This document shows, piece after piece, positions 33,942 through 42,920 of a stretch of 64,000 nt of DNA. Below the pieces are notes generated by a model. That model did not search any database. It was not told the DNA's origin and saw only the letters and a program-made list of their open reading frames with translations. The DNA lies in assembly GCA_910585595.1 (NCBI GenBank), contig CAJUET010000001.1, positions 1 through 64,000 of the forward strand, in the 5' to 3' direction. The stretch comes from an uncultured Christensenella sp. (lineage in GTDB: Bacteria > Bacillota > Clostridia > Christensenellales > Borkfalkiaceae). Position 1 is the first letter of the stretch. Every line of letters begins with the position of its first letter. A program made the position numbers and the translations under genes.

Positions 33942-35195
33942 ATGCGCGTTATCGTAATCGGCGGTGGTGCAAGCGGGCTTATGGCGGCTTATTTTGCGGC
34001 TTATAACGCCCACGAAGTGCTTCTCATTGAAAAAAACGAGAAGCTCGGTAAAAAAATTTATATCACTGGAAAAGGCAGGTGTAACGTTACGAATGACTGC
34101 CCGCCCGAAGATTTCCTCACGCACGTCGTGCGGGGAGGAAAATTTTTAACGGGAGTTATTTACGCATTCCCTCCTCAAAGATTGATGGCTCTTCTTGAAG
34201 AGCACGGTCTCGCTTTAAAGGTCGAGCGCGGAAATCGCGTGTTTCCTTTGAGCGACCATGCAAGCGATGTTACCAAGACGATTGAAGGGGCTTGCCGTGC
34301 GCTCGGTGTTAAAATTCGATTTAACGAGACTGCGGAAAAAGTTCTTACCGCTGAGGGGGCTGTTCGTGGCGTTAAGACGAACTTGGGCGAATACGAATGC
34401 GATATAGCTATCATAGCGACGGGCGGCGTTTCCTATCCCGCGACGGGTTCGACTGGCGACGGATACCGTTTCGCAAAAGAGTTCGGACACTCGATCGTGC
34501 CGTGCCTGCCGTCCCTTGTCGGTTTGAATTTAAAAGCTAACGCGGGGCAGCAGGGCATTTCGCAGAGAAACGTTGTTTTAACGGCGAGGCGGAACGGTAA
34601 GGTAATTTCTTCGGAAATGGGAGAACTTCTTTTCACGCATTACGGAGTGAGCGGTCCACTTATCCTGACACTCAGCGCGAAAATCAATAGATTACCGATA
34701 AAAGAAATTTCGTTGGAGATCGATTTAAAACCGGCGCTTGACCAAAGTAAACTGGATGCGCGGCTATTGCGTGAATTTAAGGAACGAAAGAATGAGAACT
34801 TGAAGAACGTTATGCGAGGATTTCTTCCTGCGGGACTTGTATTGCCCGTTTTGCAGGCGGCAAGGATTTCTGCAAACAAAAAGGCAAATTCCGTCACGAG
34901 AGAGGAGCGCACAAGTCTTGTAAAAACGTTGAAATGCTACGAACTTATTCCGGGATCTTGGCGCGGATTTTCCGAAGCGGTCGTAACTTCGGGCGGAGTC
35001 GATCTAAAAGAAATAGATCCTAAAACGATGGAAAGTAAAATGGTGAGAGGGTTGCGCTTTTGCGGTGAAGTGCTTGATGTGGACGCATTCACGGGTGGAT
35101 TTAATCTGCAGATCGCTTTTGCAACGGGTTTTATTGCCGGAAACATTAAAAATAGCAATTACCATAGTACTATGTCTGACATAATGAAAGTTTGA
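33942..35195 (+). CDS. HI0933/YhiN-type FAD-dependent oxidoreductase
   Basis: The 417-residue flavoprotein starts with a dinucleotide fold (VIVIGGGASGLMAAYFAA) and has KKIYITGKGRCNVTND, the family signature, plus ATGGVSYPATGSTGDGY and a C-terminal FAD region (GEVLDVDAFTGGFNLQIAFATG). Family members include proposed BaiN-type reductases; the substrate cannot be read from sequence. It begins 15 bases after the decarboxylase alpha gene. Confidence 0.92.
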   Translation: MRVIVIGGGASGLMAAYFAAYNAHEVLLIEKNEKLGKKIYITGKGRCNVTNDCPPEDFLTHVVRGGKFLTGVIYAFPPQRLMALLEEHGLALKVERGNRVFPLSDHASDVTKTIEGACRALGVKIRFNETAEKVLTAEGAVRGVKTNLGEYECDIAIIATGGVSYPATGSTGDGYRFAKEFGHSIVPCLPSLVGLNLKANAGQQGISQRNVVLTARRNGKVISSEMGELLFTHYGVSGPLILTLSAKINRLPIKEISLEIDLKPALDQSKLDARLLREFKERKNENLKNVMRGFLPAGLVLPVLQAARISANKKANSVTREERTSLVKTLKCYELIPGSWRGFSEAVVTSGGVDLKEIDPKTMESKMVRGLRFCGEVLDVDAFTGGFNLQIAFATGFIAGNIKNSNYHSTMSDIMKV

Positions 35196-35228
35196 GTATA
35201 AACATCGACAAAGGAAGGTGGGATTATA

Positions 35229-36236
35229 ATGGTAGTTATTCGGGGTGCAACGACAATCAACGAAGATACTCCTGATGAAATCAGAGCGGCGGTAAAAGAG
35301 CTTTTGGAGCAGACGGAAAAACGCAATGCCGTTTCGCGCGACGAAATCGTCAGTATCGTATTTTCGAGTACGTCGGATATCCATTCCTATTATCCCGCAA
35401 AAGCGGCGCGGGAGGCGGGCTTCGAGGGGGCTTCGCTTTTTTCGGCGCAAGAGCCCGAAATCGAGGGCGCTTTAAAGCTATGCATTAGAACGATGCTCTT
35501 TGTGGAAAAGAACATTACGCCTCGCCATGTCTATCTGCGCGGAGCAAAGGTTTTAAGAAAGGATATAACGGAAAAAATCAATGTGGCGATCGACGGTCCT
35601 GCTGGAAGCGGAAAATCAACGATTGCAAAAGCGCTTGCGCGTGATTATAAAATACTTTATCTTGATACGGGTGCGATGTACCGAGCCTGTGCATTGAAGG
35701 TGCTCGAAGCGCAAATCGATATTCAAAGCGAAAAGGAAGTAGAAGAGATTCTTCGCGTCCTTTCTTTGGAAGTGAAATACGAAGATGGAACGCAGAAAAC
35801 GATTTTAGACGGAATCGACGTTTCCGATAAAATACGCGCGCCCGAAATTTCAATGGCGGCGAGCACGGTTTCACGCTATCCTTTTGTTCGTTTGAAAATG
35901 GCGGAAAAACAGCGGGAAATCGCTTCTGATATGAGTTGCGTTTTGGACGGAAGGGATATCGGTACGTTTGTTCTGCCTTCTGCGGACTTTAAATTTTTTT
36001 TGACGGCGAGTCCCGAGGTTCGCGCCGAGCGCAGAAAAAAGGAGTTGGAAGAAAAGGGCTATGAGGTCGATTTTGAAAAATTGAAGGAAGAGATCATTGC
36101 CCGCGACAATCAGGATATGAACCGTGAAATCGCACCCTTGAAGCAGGCAGATGATGCTGTTTTGATAGATACGTCTTCCATGACGATCGAACAGGTATTA
36201 CAAACGATCAAGAAAATGATTCAGGAGAAAATTTGA
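35229..36236 (+). CDS. Fusion: AroH-type chorismate mutase + cytidylate kinase
   Basis: The start follows AAGGAAGGTGGGATTATA. Residues 1-115 match the monofunctional AroH chorismate mutase (VVIRGATTINEDT, IVSIVFSSTSDI, HVYLRGAKVLRKD), which converts chorismate to prephenate. Residues about 117-335 are CMP kinase: INVAIDGPAGSGKSTIAK, YLDTGAMYRA, LDGRDIGTFVLP and RDNQDMNREIAPL. Both halves look complete and no stop or frameshift separates them. The gene precedes plsC and ispH-rpsA; cmk beside rpsA is a common bacterial order, so AroH is the added part. Confidence 0.9.
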   Translation: MVVIRGATTINEDTPDEIRAAVKELLEQTEKRNAVSRDEIVSIVFSSTSDIHSYYPAKAAREAGFEGASLFSAQEPEIEGALKLCIRTMLFVEKNITPRHVYLRGAKVLRKDITEKINVAIDGPAGSGKSTIAKALARDYKILYLDTGAMYRACALKVLEAQIDIQSEKEVEEILRVLSLEVKYEDGTQKTILDGIDVSDKIRAPEISMAASTVSRYPFVRLKMAEKQREIASDMSCVLDGRDIGTFVLPSADFKFFLTASPEVRAERRKKELEEKGYEVDFEKLKEEIIARDNQDMNREIAPLKQADDAVLIDTSSMTIEQVLQTIKKMIQEKI

Positions 36237-36988
36237 TGTTCGAGACCGACTTGGAGACGAAGGATAAACTCAAAAAAAAAAATAAGAAAGAGAAAAAACA
36301 AAAGCCCGTCCGCCTTTTTCCTGCAAACAAAAAAGGCTATCATATTATGCACACGCTGAATTTCTTTCGGTTTTTGCTGTATCCGTGGAATTCTATATTC
36401 TATCCGTGCAAAATGTTCGGACATAAAAAGGTAGGGCAGGGCGCATATATTTATGTTGGAAATCATTATAGTATGTGGGATATTTTTTATCCTGCCCGCA
36501 CGACGAAAGAGGGAGTGCATTACGTTGCGAAAGAGTCGATTACTTCTGCGCCTGTGCTCAGAAGATGGGCGTTAAAAATCGGAGCGATTACCGCAATGCG
36601 CGACGGGTCGGATATCCGTGCCTTAACGGACGCGATGAAGTGTCTGAAAAACGGAGAAAAGGTAGTGCTCTTTCCTGAGGGAACGAGGAATAAAGTTTCC
36701 GAGGATGAATTTCTTCCGTTCCACGGCGGTTCCGCACTGATGTCGATCAAAACGAAGACTCCTATCATTCCTTTTGTTATATGCAACAGACCGAAAGTGT
36801 TTAAAAAAGTGCACGTAGTATTCGGTGAGCCTTTTGAACTGAGCGAGTACTACGACAGAAAGCTTTCGCGGGAAGATTACGAAGAAGCGGAACAGGTAAT
36901 CGTGAATAAGATGTATGAAATTCGCGAAGCGCACAGAGCGTACCTTAGAGAGAGGAAAGCGGGAAAAAAGAAGAAATGCAAATCGTAG
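36236..36988 (+). CDS. plsC: 1-acyl-sn-glycerol-3-phosphate acyltransferase
   Basis: ATG 36236 overlaps the cmk stop (TGATG). The 250-residue protein has a Lys-rich N-terminus, a membrane-associated segment, the HX4D motif in GNHYSMWD and FPEGTRNK. It acylates lysophosphatidate to phosphatidate. The stop lies 13 bases inside the ispH-rpsA gene. Confidence 0.94.
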   Translation: MFETDLETKDKLKKKNKKEKKQKPVRLFPANKKGYHIMHTLNFFRFLLYPWNSIFYPCKMFGHKKVGQGAYIYVGNHYSMWDIFYPARTTKEGVHYVAKESITSAPVLRRWALKIGAITAMRDGSDIRALTDAMKCLKNGEKVVLFPEGTRNKVSEDEFLPFHGGSALMSIKTKTPIIPFVICNRPKVFKKVHVVFGEPFELSEYYDRKLSREDYEEAEQVIVNKMYEIREAHRAYLRERKAGKKKKCKS

Positions 36989-39075
36989 TTGCGAAGCACA
37001 GCGGTTTCTGTTCGGGAGTTAAAAAAGCGGTCGAAACGGCAATGAGCGTATCGCCCGAAAATACTTTTGTTTACGGAGAAATTATTCATAATCGCGAGGT
37101 TGTAAGCGAAATCACAAAGCGCGGACTTATTACGGTAGACGACGTATCCGATGTGCCTGACGGAGCGACGCTTCTAATTCGCTCGCACGGTGCGGAGAAG
37201 TCCGTTTACGAGGAATGTGAAAAGAGAAATATCCGTTTGCTTGATTGTACTTGCGCGTTTGTTAAGAAGTCGCGCGATATTGTAAAACGTGCTTCAAGTG
37301 AAGGAAAGACCGTCGTTATCACGGGAAGCAGAGAGCATCCGGAGATACGCGGGCTTGTGGGGTGGGCTACGGGCGAGGTGTTCGTTTTTGCTTCGGCGGA
37401 GGAAGATTTCGGCGATTTATACGGCAAAGAAGTCGTTTTAATCTCTCAAACGACCTTTTCCGAGAAAAGTTTTTCGAAAATTGCCGAAAATATTCAAAAA
37501 GTGCGTCCAAAAACAGTTGAGATTTTTCCGACGATTTGTTATACTACAATATGCAGACAAAGGGAAGCAAAAGAGCTTTCGCGTATTTGCGACGCAGTTC
37601 TCGTAATCGGCGGACTGAATAGTAGCAATACGAATAAGTTGGCGGAAATTGCGTCGGCAAACTGTAAGCGGGTAATTCGCTTGCGCGGAGCAGACGATTT
37701 CGAATATGAAAAAATTAAAGGATGTAAAAAGGTCGCCGTAATAGTGGGTGCGAGTACGCCCGATTGGCAGACCCGGGAGGTTCTCTGTAAGATGGAAGGA
37801 AACAGCACGGAAGTTCAGAAAATGACGATGCAGAACGTCGTCGAGGATATCGACAAGAACGAGCGGTATCATAAGGGACAAATTATTTCTGCAAAAATCG
37901 TATCGGCGACGGAAGAAGGAGTGTATGTATCCGCTTCCGGAAAGCTCGAAATTCTTCTTCCGAAAGACGAACTTGATTGCTCGGAATACACTCGCGAAGT
38001 TTACGCGGGACGCGTGGGTGAAGAACTCCAACTCATGGTTGTTGAACTTAATCCCAAAGTCAAGCTTTCCGAAAAGTCCGTGAAGAAAGTCAAAGAGGAA
38101 GAGGCGCTTTTAAGCGACGTTGAGGCGGGAAAAGAATTCAGCGTTATTTGTACGGGGTTCAACAAGGGCGGCCTTACCGCAGAACTCGGAACCTATCCCG
38201 TTTTCATTCCTGCGAAGGAAATCCGTTCGGGCTATGTGAACGATCTTGAGAAATATAAGGGCAAGAAGTTGCGTTTGCGCCTTCTTGAAATCAGAAAGGA
38301 ACGCAGAAAAGAAATCATTGCTTCTCAACGCGTGATTCTTGAAGAGGAAAAGGCGGCGAAAGATGCTCAGAGAGCGGAAAAGGAAGAGGCATTCTTTAAT
38401 ACGATCGAAGTCGGCGCAACCGTCGAAGGAAAGGTGGAGCGCGTGACCTCGTTTGGAGCATTTGTTTCCGTAAACGGCTTTGATTGTCTTGCGCACATCT
38501 CCGATCTTTCTTGGACGGGCGTGAAAGAAGTGACGGATGTTCTTGAAATCGGTAAGCGTTATCAGTTCAAAGTTCTTAAAATCGACCGCGAAAACAAAAA
38601 GGTTTCTATTGGCTACAAACAGCTTCAACCCGAGCCTTGGGATCTTGCGGCTGAGAAATACGCTGAGGGCGACATTGTTCACGGAAAAGTTGTAAGAATC
38701 GTTCCTTTCGGAGCGTTCGTAGAGATTGAAAAGGGAATCGACGGTCTTGTTCATGTATCGCAGATCACGCACGAGTGGCTTGAAAACCCGACGTCGGTGC
38801 TTTCGATCGGCGAAGAGATCGACGCGAAGGTGCTTGCATTCAATCCGGCTGAAAGAAAAATTACTCTCTCCATTAAGGCTTTACAGCCTCAGCCCGAGGT
38901 TGAGCCTTACTATATGAAGGAGAAAGATCGCGACGAAGGAAAGAGTAACAACCGCAAAGCGCGCAAGGGCGGCAGAAAGAATTTCTCCAACGACGATGAA
39001 GATTACAGGGAATGGAACGAGGGCGGCTTCGGAGGCGTTTCCATCGCGGATCTTTTGGGCGGCGAAAACAAATAA
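36976..39075 (+). CDS. ispH: Fusion: IspH (HMBPP reductase) + ribosomal protein S1
   Basis: The 699-residue protein starts with IspH, which makes IPP and DMAPP in the last MEP-pathway step. Its three Fe-S cysteines are C12 (GFCSGV), C93 (LLDCTC) and C188 (PTICYTT), and SSNTNKL is present. From about residue 295 there are four S1 RNA-binding domains; the third and fourth (TSFGAFVSV, VPFGAFVEIEKGIDGLVHVS) are canonical and the first two divergent. This fusion is known in Clostridia. A basic and Gly-rich tail ends the protein. The start overlaps plsC. Confidence 0.95.
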   Translation: MQIVVAKHSGFCSGVKKAVETAMSVSPENTFVYGEIIHNREVVSEITKRGLITVDDVSDVPDGATLLIRSHGAEKSVYEECEKRNIRLLDCTCAFVKKSRDIVKRASSEGKTVVITGSREHPEIRGLVGWATGEVFVFASAEEDFGDLYGKEVVLISQTTFSEKSFSKIAENIQKVRPKTVEIFPTICYTTICRQREAKELSRICDAVLVIGGLNSSNTNKLAEIASANCKRVIRLRGADDFEYEKIKGCKKVAVIVGASTPDWQTREVLCKMEGNSTEVQKMTMQNVVEDIDKNERYHKGQIISAKIVSATEEGVYVSASGKLEILLPKDELDCSEYTREVYAGRVGEELQLMVVELNPKVKLSEKSVKKVKEEEALLSDVEAGKEFSVICTGFNKGGLTAELGTYPVFIPAKEIRSGYVNDLEKYKGKKLRLRLLEIRKERRKEIIASQRVILEEEKAAKDAQRAEKEEAFFNTIEVGATVEGKVERVTSFGAFVSVNGFDCLAHISDLSWTGVKEVTDVLEIGKRYQFKVLKIDRENKKVSIGYKQLQPEPWDLAAEKYAEGDIVHGKVVRIVPFGAFVEIEKGIDGLVHVSQITHEWLENPTSVLSIGEEIDAKVLAFNPAERKITLSIKALQPQPEVEPYYMKEKDRDEGKSNNRKARKGGRKNFSNDDEDYREWNEGGFGGVSIADLLGGENK

Positions 39076-39090
39076 TCAAAAAACTATCTT

Positions 39091-39119
39091 AAAAATCCGC
39101 TTAACGGCGGATTTTTTTG
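39091..39119 (+). terminator. Intrinsic terminator after ispH-rpsA
   Basis: The stem AAATCCGC/GCGGATTT has a TTAACG loop and is followed by further T residues. It ends the aroH-cmk to rpsA unit. Confidence 0.9.
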
Positions 39120-39124
39120 TTTAT

Positions 39125-39154
39125 AAATATTTTGGAAATATTTTGGAAATATTT
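39125..39154 (+). repeat. Tandem 11-bp repeats upstream of htpG
   Basis: AAATATTTTGG occurs twice in tandem (39125-39135, 39136-39146), followed by a partial third copy AAATATTT. It directly precedes the htpG ribosome binding site AAGGAG and fills most of the short gap after the terminator. It matches neither the CIRCE nor the CtsR site. Confidence 0.8.
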
Positions 39155-39171
39155 GCTAAGGAGTAAATAAA

Positions 39172-40992
39172 ATGGAAAGACAGGGCAACATTCGGATCGC
39201 AAGCGAAAACATGATGCCGATCATTAAAAAATGGCTTTATTCAGAAAAGGATATCTTTTTGCGTGAAATCGTGGCGAACGCGTCGGACGCTATTACGAAA
39301 TTGAAAAAATTAGAGGCGCTTGGCGAAGCAAAGACAACGGGCGATTATAAAATCACGATCACAACGGACGCAAAGGCTAAAACGCTTACGGTGGAAGATA
39401 ACGGGATTGGCATGACGCAGGACGAGGTGGAGCGTTATATTACTCAGATAGCTTTTTCGGGCGCTGCCGATTTTATGGAGAAATACGAGAAATCGAACGG
39501 CGACGGAATTATCGGACACTTCGGTCTCGGTTTTTATTCCGCTTATATGGTTTCCGAAAATATCGAAATTTTTACGAAATCATACCGCGACGGCGCGCAG
39601 GGAGTGCATTGGGTTTCGGACGGAAACAGTACTTATAAAATCGGTGATGCAGATATAAAGTCGCGCGGCACAAAAATCGTGATGCATCTTGCGCCCGACG
39701 AAAAAGAGTTTACCGACGAAAAGGTGATTAAAAAACTGCTCCTGAAGTACTGCTCGTTTATGCCTTATCCCATTTACATCAACCCCAAGGAGGGCGATAA
39801 GGAATTGAAACCCGTCAATACGACGGAGCCTTTATATTTGAAACAGCCTGCGGACTGCACGGAAGAGGAATATCAAAAATTCTACCGCGAAACCTTCCGC
39901 GATTTCAATCCGCCGCTTTTCTGGATACATTTAAATATGGAGTATCCTTTCCGCTTAAAGGGTATTCTGTATTTCCCGAAAATTAAAAAGAACGTCGAAC
40001 TCGAACCGGGGCAGGTTAAACTCTATTGTGAACAGGTTTTTGTTGCGAACAACATTAAAGAAGTAATTCCTGAATTCCTTATGCTCTTAAATGGCGTGAT
40101 CGATTGTCCCGAAATTCCGCTGAATGTTTCCCGATCCTTCTTGCAGAATGACGCGAAGGTACAAAAAATCTCCCGCTACATCACAAAGAAGGTCGCCGAC
40201 AAGTTGACCGATCTCTTCAATAACGATCGGGAGAAATATGAAAAGTGTTGGCAGGATCTTTCGACTTTTGTAAAATACGGGTGTTTGAAAGACGACGATT
40301 TTTTTGACAAGGTAAAGGATATTATTATTTATAAGAATATCGACGGCAAATATCAGCCTATCACCCGCTACTTTGGAGTAAGCATTACTGAAGAAGAGGC
40401 AAAAAAGGGGAAGGAGCCGCAAGTCGTTTATTATTCTTCGGATGAGAATAAACAGGCGCAGTATATTGCTATGTTCCGCGAGGCGGGACTCGACGCAATT
40501 ATCTGCGACGAATACATCGATCCGCATTTTATCAGTTATATCGAATATCAGAACCCGACTTCCGTGCGTTTTCTGCGCATCGACGCCGATGTTGATGCGG
40601 CGCTCAAAGCGGAAGTGGATGGCGGAGAGGATAAGGAGATCGAAACACTTTTCACCGAATGTCTGAAAAATAAAAAGGTTCACGTTAAGTCTGCTAATCT
40701 AAAAAATACAAACGTTCCTGCCATTGTCAACGTTCCGGAGTTCCTGCGCCGAATGACGGAAATGAACAGCTTTTACCGCATGGGAGACGATATGCACGAT
40801 GTAACGCTTATCGTGAATACTGCGAATGCGGCGGTAAAGGCGCTTAAAACCGCAGAGCAAAAGAACCGCCAAACGGCGGTGGAACAGATTTATTATCTTG
40901 CGCTTATGAGCTATAAGTCGCTTGAGCCGGAAGAATTGCAGTCGTTTACGGCAAATACTGCTCTTTTGCTTGAAAAATATTTGCAAAAATAA
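39172..40992 (+). CDS. htpG: Molecular chaperone HtpG (Hsp90)
   Basis: The start follows CTAAGGAGTAAATAAA. The 606-residue protein has the GHKL ATPase motifs IFLREIVANASDAI, VEDNGIGMT and IGHFGLGFYSAYMV, then the middle and C-terminal dimerisation domains. It lacks the eukaryotic MEEVD tail, as expected. An unusual 11-bp tandem repeat lies upstream. Confidence 0.97.
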   Translation: MERQGNIRIASENMMPIIKKWLYSEKDIFLREIVANASDAITKLKKLEALGEAKTTGDYKITITTDAKAKTLTVEDNGIGMTQDEVERYITQIAFSGAADFMEKYEKSNGDGIIGHFGLGFYSAYMVSENIEIFTKSYRDGAQGVHWVSDGNSTYKIGDADIKSRGTKIVMHLAPDEKEFTDEKVIKKLLLKYCSFMPYPIYINPKEGDKELKPVNTTEPLYLKQPADCTEEEYQKFYRETFRDFNPPLFWIHLNMEYPFRLKGILYFPKIKKNVELEPGQVKLYCEQVFVANNIKEVIPEFLMLLNGVIDCPEIPLNVSRSFLQNDAKVQKISRYITKKVADKLTDLFNNDREKYEKCWQDLSTFVKYGCLKDDDFFDKVKDIIIYKNIDGKYQPITRYFGVSITEEEAKKGKEPQVVYYSSDENKQAQYIAMFREAGLDAIICDEYIDPHFISYIEYQNPTSVRFLRIDADVDAALKAEVDGGEDKEIETLFTECLKNKKVHVKSANLKNTNVPAIVNVPEFLRRMTEMNSFYRMGDDMHDVTLIVNTANAAVKALKTAEQKNRQTAVEQIYYLALMSYKSLEPEELQSFTANTALLLEKYLQK

Positions 40993-41014
40993 TCAATTTT
41001 TTATCACGACGATA

Positions 41015-41043
41015 TTGACAATTCGTTTGCGTTTTGCTATAAT
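41015..41043 (+). promoter_or_regulatory. Consensus promoter of the cold-shock gene
   Basis: TTGACA (41015-41020) and TATAAT (41038-41043) match the sigma-A consensus perfectly with a 17-base spacer. The start near 41050 gives a 5' leader of about 60 bases. Confidence 0.9.
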
Positions 41044-41109
41044 ATAAAAGATGTCGTAAGTTGATTGCACACGGTGCGGGAACAGTCGGCGTCACAGGAG
41101 GTAAGTAAG

Positions 41110-41322
41110 GTGAACGGAACTGTAAAATGGTTCAACGACGGAAAGGGCTATGGATTTATTTCCAACGATGAGGGCGGAGACGATATTTTCGTACATTTCT
41201 CCGCGATTCAGACGGAAGGCTTCCGCACGTTGAAGGAAGGTCAAAAAGTAACTTTTGAGACCGAACCCGATCCCAAAGACAGCGGTAAGCTTCGCGCAAT
41301 CAACGTAGTGCCCGTATCTTAA
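41110..41322 (+). CDS. Cold-shock protein (CspA family)
   Basis: GTG 41110 is chosen because CAGGAGGTAA lies directly upstream and the family begins xNGTVKWFN; a longer frame from 41065 covers the leader. The 70-residue OB-fold protein has RNP1-like KGYGFIS and RNP2-like DIFVHFS motifs. It binds single-stranded nucleic acid as an RNA chaperone. It is a monocistronic unit with a consensus promoter and terminator. Confidence 0.96.
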   Translation: MNGTVKWFNDGKGYGFISNDEGGDDIFVHFSAIQTEGFRTLKEGQKVTFETEPDPKDSGKLRAINVVPVS

Positions 41323-41333
41323 TCAGGATTCAG

Positions 41334-41367
41334 AAAAGAGAAACGCCGAAGGGCGTTTCTCTTTTTT
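41334..41367 (+). terminator. Terminator of the cold-shock gene
   Basis: An 11-bp perfect stem (AGAGAAACGCC) with GAAG loop is followed by TTTTT. Confidence 0.92.
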
Positions 41368-41417
41368 GTGCAATCTTTTAATTAACAAAACTGACGGCAA
41401 CTTGCATAGGATGAGGT

Positions 41418-42740
41418 ATGGTTTCCGAAAATTTGATTCCCGCACGCTGCTACTTTGTCGGGATCGGCGGGGTAAGCATGAGTGCGCTTGCGCTCTTATT
41501 GCGCGACAGGGGAATACTCGTGAGAGGAAGCGACCTTGTTGAGAGCGACTTTACAAAATCATTACGGCAACGGGGAATCTCCGTTCATATCGGCGAGAGC
41601 GAAGAAATAGTAGAAGACGCAGTCGTGTATACAGGGGCAGTTGGGCTTCGGAACCCGCAACTTGCCGCAGCAAAGAGGGCGGGGAAACGCTTGATTTCGC
41701 GTGCGGAACTTCTTGGAATGGTGGCAAATACCTTTCCCAGAGTGCTTGCGATTGCAGGGTGTCACGGGAAAACGACGACCACTTCTATGCTTGCGCATAT
41801 TTTTGAGAGAGGGAATCGTCCGTATGCCTGTCATATCGGCGGAGAAGATCTAGATTTCGGAAATTACAGGACGAACGGTGAAGAGTTTTTCGTGACAGAG
41901 GCGTGCGAATTCCAACGTAGCTTTTTGTCTATTCATAGCGAAGTTGCTTTGATACTCAACACTGATCGCGACCATACCGACTGCTATTCGGACGACGGAG
42001 AGGTCGTCGAAGCTTATGCGCTCTTTGCGGCGCAGTCGGAACGGACGGTCGTAAATGCCGACGACAGGAATGCGAGAAAGATTCCGCATTCTTTGAGTTT
42101 CGGCAGGTACTCGGGGGATATCATGGCGGGGCGCATTTTTTCGGACGGGGAGAGGTACCGCTTTACCGTCTTCGAAAAGAACGTTTCGACGGTGGATATC
42201 CGTCTTGCGATCCACGGGGCGGTGCATATTCAGAATGCGCTTGCTGCCTATGCTGCGGCAAGGCTCATGGGATTTTCCGCCACGGAAATCAAGCACGGAA
42301 TTGAGGAATTTCGCGGCGTAAAACGCAGGTTTGAAAACATGGGAACGCTTGCGGGCGTTCCCGTGATATGCGACTATGCGCATCATCCAAGAGAAATCGA
42401 GGCAACGCTGAAAACGGCGGAACGAATCTGCCGCGGAGCTGTGCGCCTCGTTTTTCAACCCCATACCTATACGCGCACGCGCGACCTTATGGAGGATTTC
42501 GTAAACGTATTGAAAAAAGCGGAAAATCCGATTATTTATAAAACCTACGCAGCGCGGGAAGCGTTTGACCACGAGGGTAGCGCTTATACGCTTGCAAGCC
42601 GTATTCCGAATGCGGGTTACGTCCAATCGCCAGAGCAACTTAAAAAACGGTTGTTATCGGAGATTGGGAAAGATGATTTGATTTTAATGCTTGGGGCAGG
42701 CGATATCTATTCGATTGCGCGAAGTATTATTGATCTTTAG
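41418..42740 (+). CDS. murC: UDP-N-acetylmuramate--L-alanine ligase
   Basis: The 440-residue Mur ligase begins with the MurC dinucleotide loop VGIGGVSMSALA, then has the P-loop AGCHGKTTTTSM, DFGNYRTNGEEFFVTEACE, NTDRDHTDCY and the C-terminal ICDYAHHPREIEATL. It adds L-Ala to UDP-MurNAc in peptidoglycan synthesis. GAGG lies 5 bases upstream. It is separate from any mur cluster in this window. Confidence 0.93.
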   Translation: MVSENLIPARCYFVGIGGVSMSALALLLRDRGILVRGSDLVESDFTKSLRQRGISVHIGESEEIVEDAVVYTGAVGLRNPQLAAAKRAGKRLISRAELLGMVANTFPRVLAIAGCHGKTTTTSMLAHIFERGNRPYACHIGGEDLDFGNYRTNGEEFFVTEACEFQRSFLSIHSEVALILNTDRDHTDCYSDDGEVVEAYALFAAQSERTVVNADDRNARKIPHSLSFGRYSGDIMAGRIFSDGERYRFTVFEKNVSTVDIRLAIHGAVHIQNALAAYAAARLMGFSATEIKHGIEEFRGVKRRFENMGTLAGVPVICDYAHHPREIEATLKTAERICRGAVRLVFQPHTYTRTRDLMEDFVNVLKKAENPIIYKTYAAREAFDHEGSAYTLASRIPNAGYVQSPEQLKKRLLSEIGKDDLILMLGAGDIYSIARSIIDL

Positions 42741-42752
42741 CAAATAGTTTAT

Positions 42753-42786
42753 AAAGCTCCTCTGTTGACGCAGAGGAGCTTTTTTT
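42753..42786 (+). terminator. Terminator after murC
   Basis: A 12-bp perfect stem (AAAGCTCCTCTG) with TTGACG loop is followed by TTTT. Confidence 0.93.
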
Positions 42787-42840
42787 GTAATAAAAGAAAG
42801 GAAAATTTTAGAAAAATTATGAAAAAATATAATTTTACTA

Positions 42841-42869
42841 TTGAAAGTCATAACAAAGTATAGTATAAT
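42841..42869 (+). promoter_or_regulatory. Promoter of the glycogen operon
   Basis: TTGAAA (42841-42846) and TATAAT (42864-42869) are 17 bases apart, in an AT-rich gap. The start near 42876 is about 45 bases before glgB. No other strong promoter is seen before 53148, so all six genes may be cotranscribed. Confidence 0.8.
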
Positions 42870-42920
42870 AATTACGTTTTATATGCTATATACTGTTTTA
42901 AGGGACAACAGGAGGGGAAA

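Noticed and set aside
36976..39075. IspH-S1 fusion as a novel find
   Set aside because: This fusion is already known in Clostridia; it is used here as taxonomic evidence only.
39120..39171. CIRCE or CtsR operator upstream of htpG
   Set aside because: The repeats do not contain TTAGCACTC-N9-GAGTGCTAA or GGTCAAA direct repeats.
41850..42638. 262-codon minus-strand frame opposite murC
   Set aside because: murC is unmistakable on the plus strand; the antisense frame has His/Arg-rich composition and no ribosome site.
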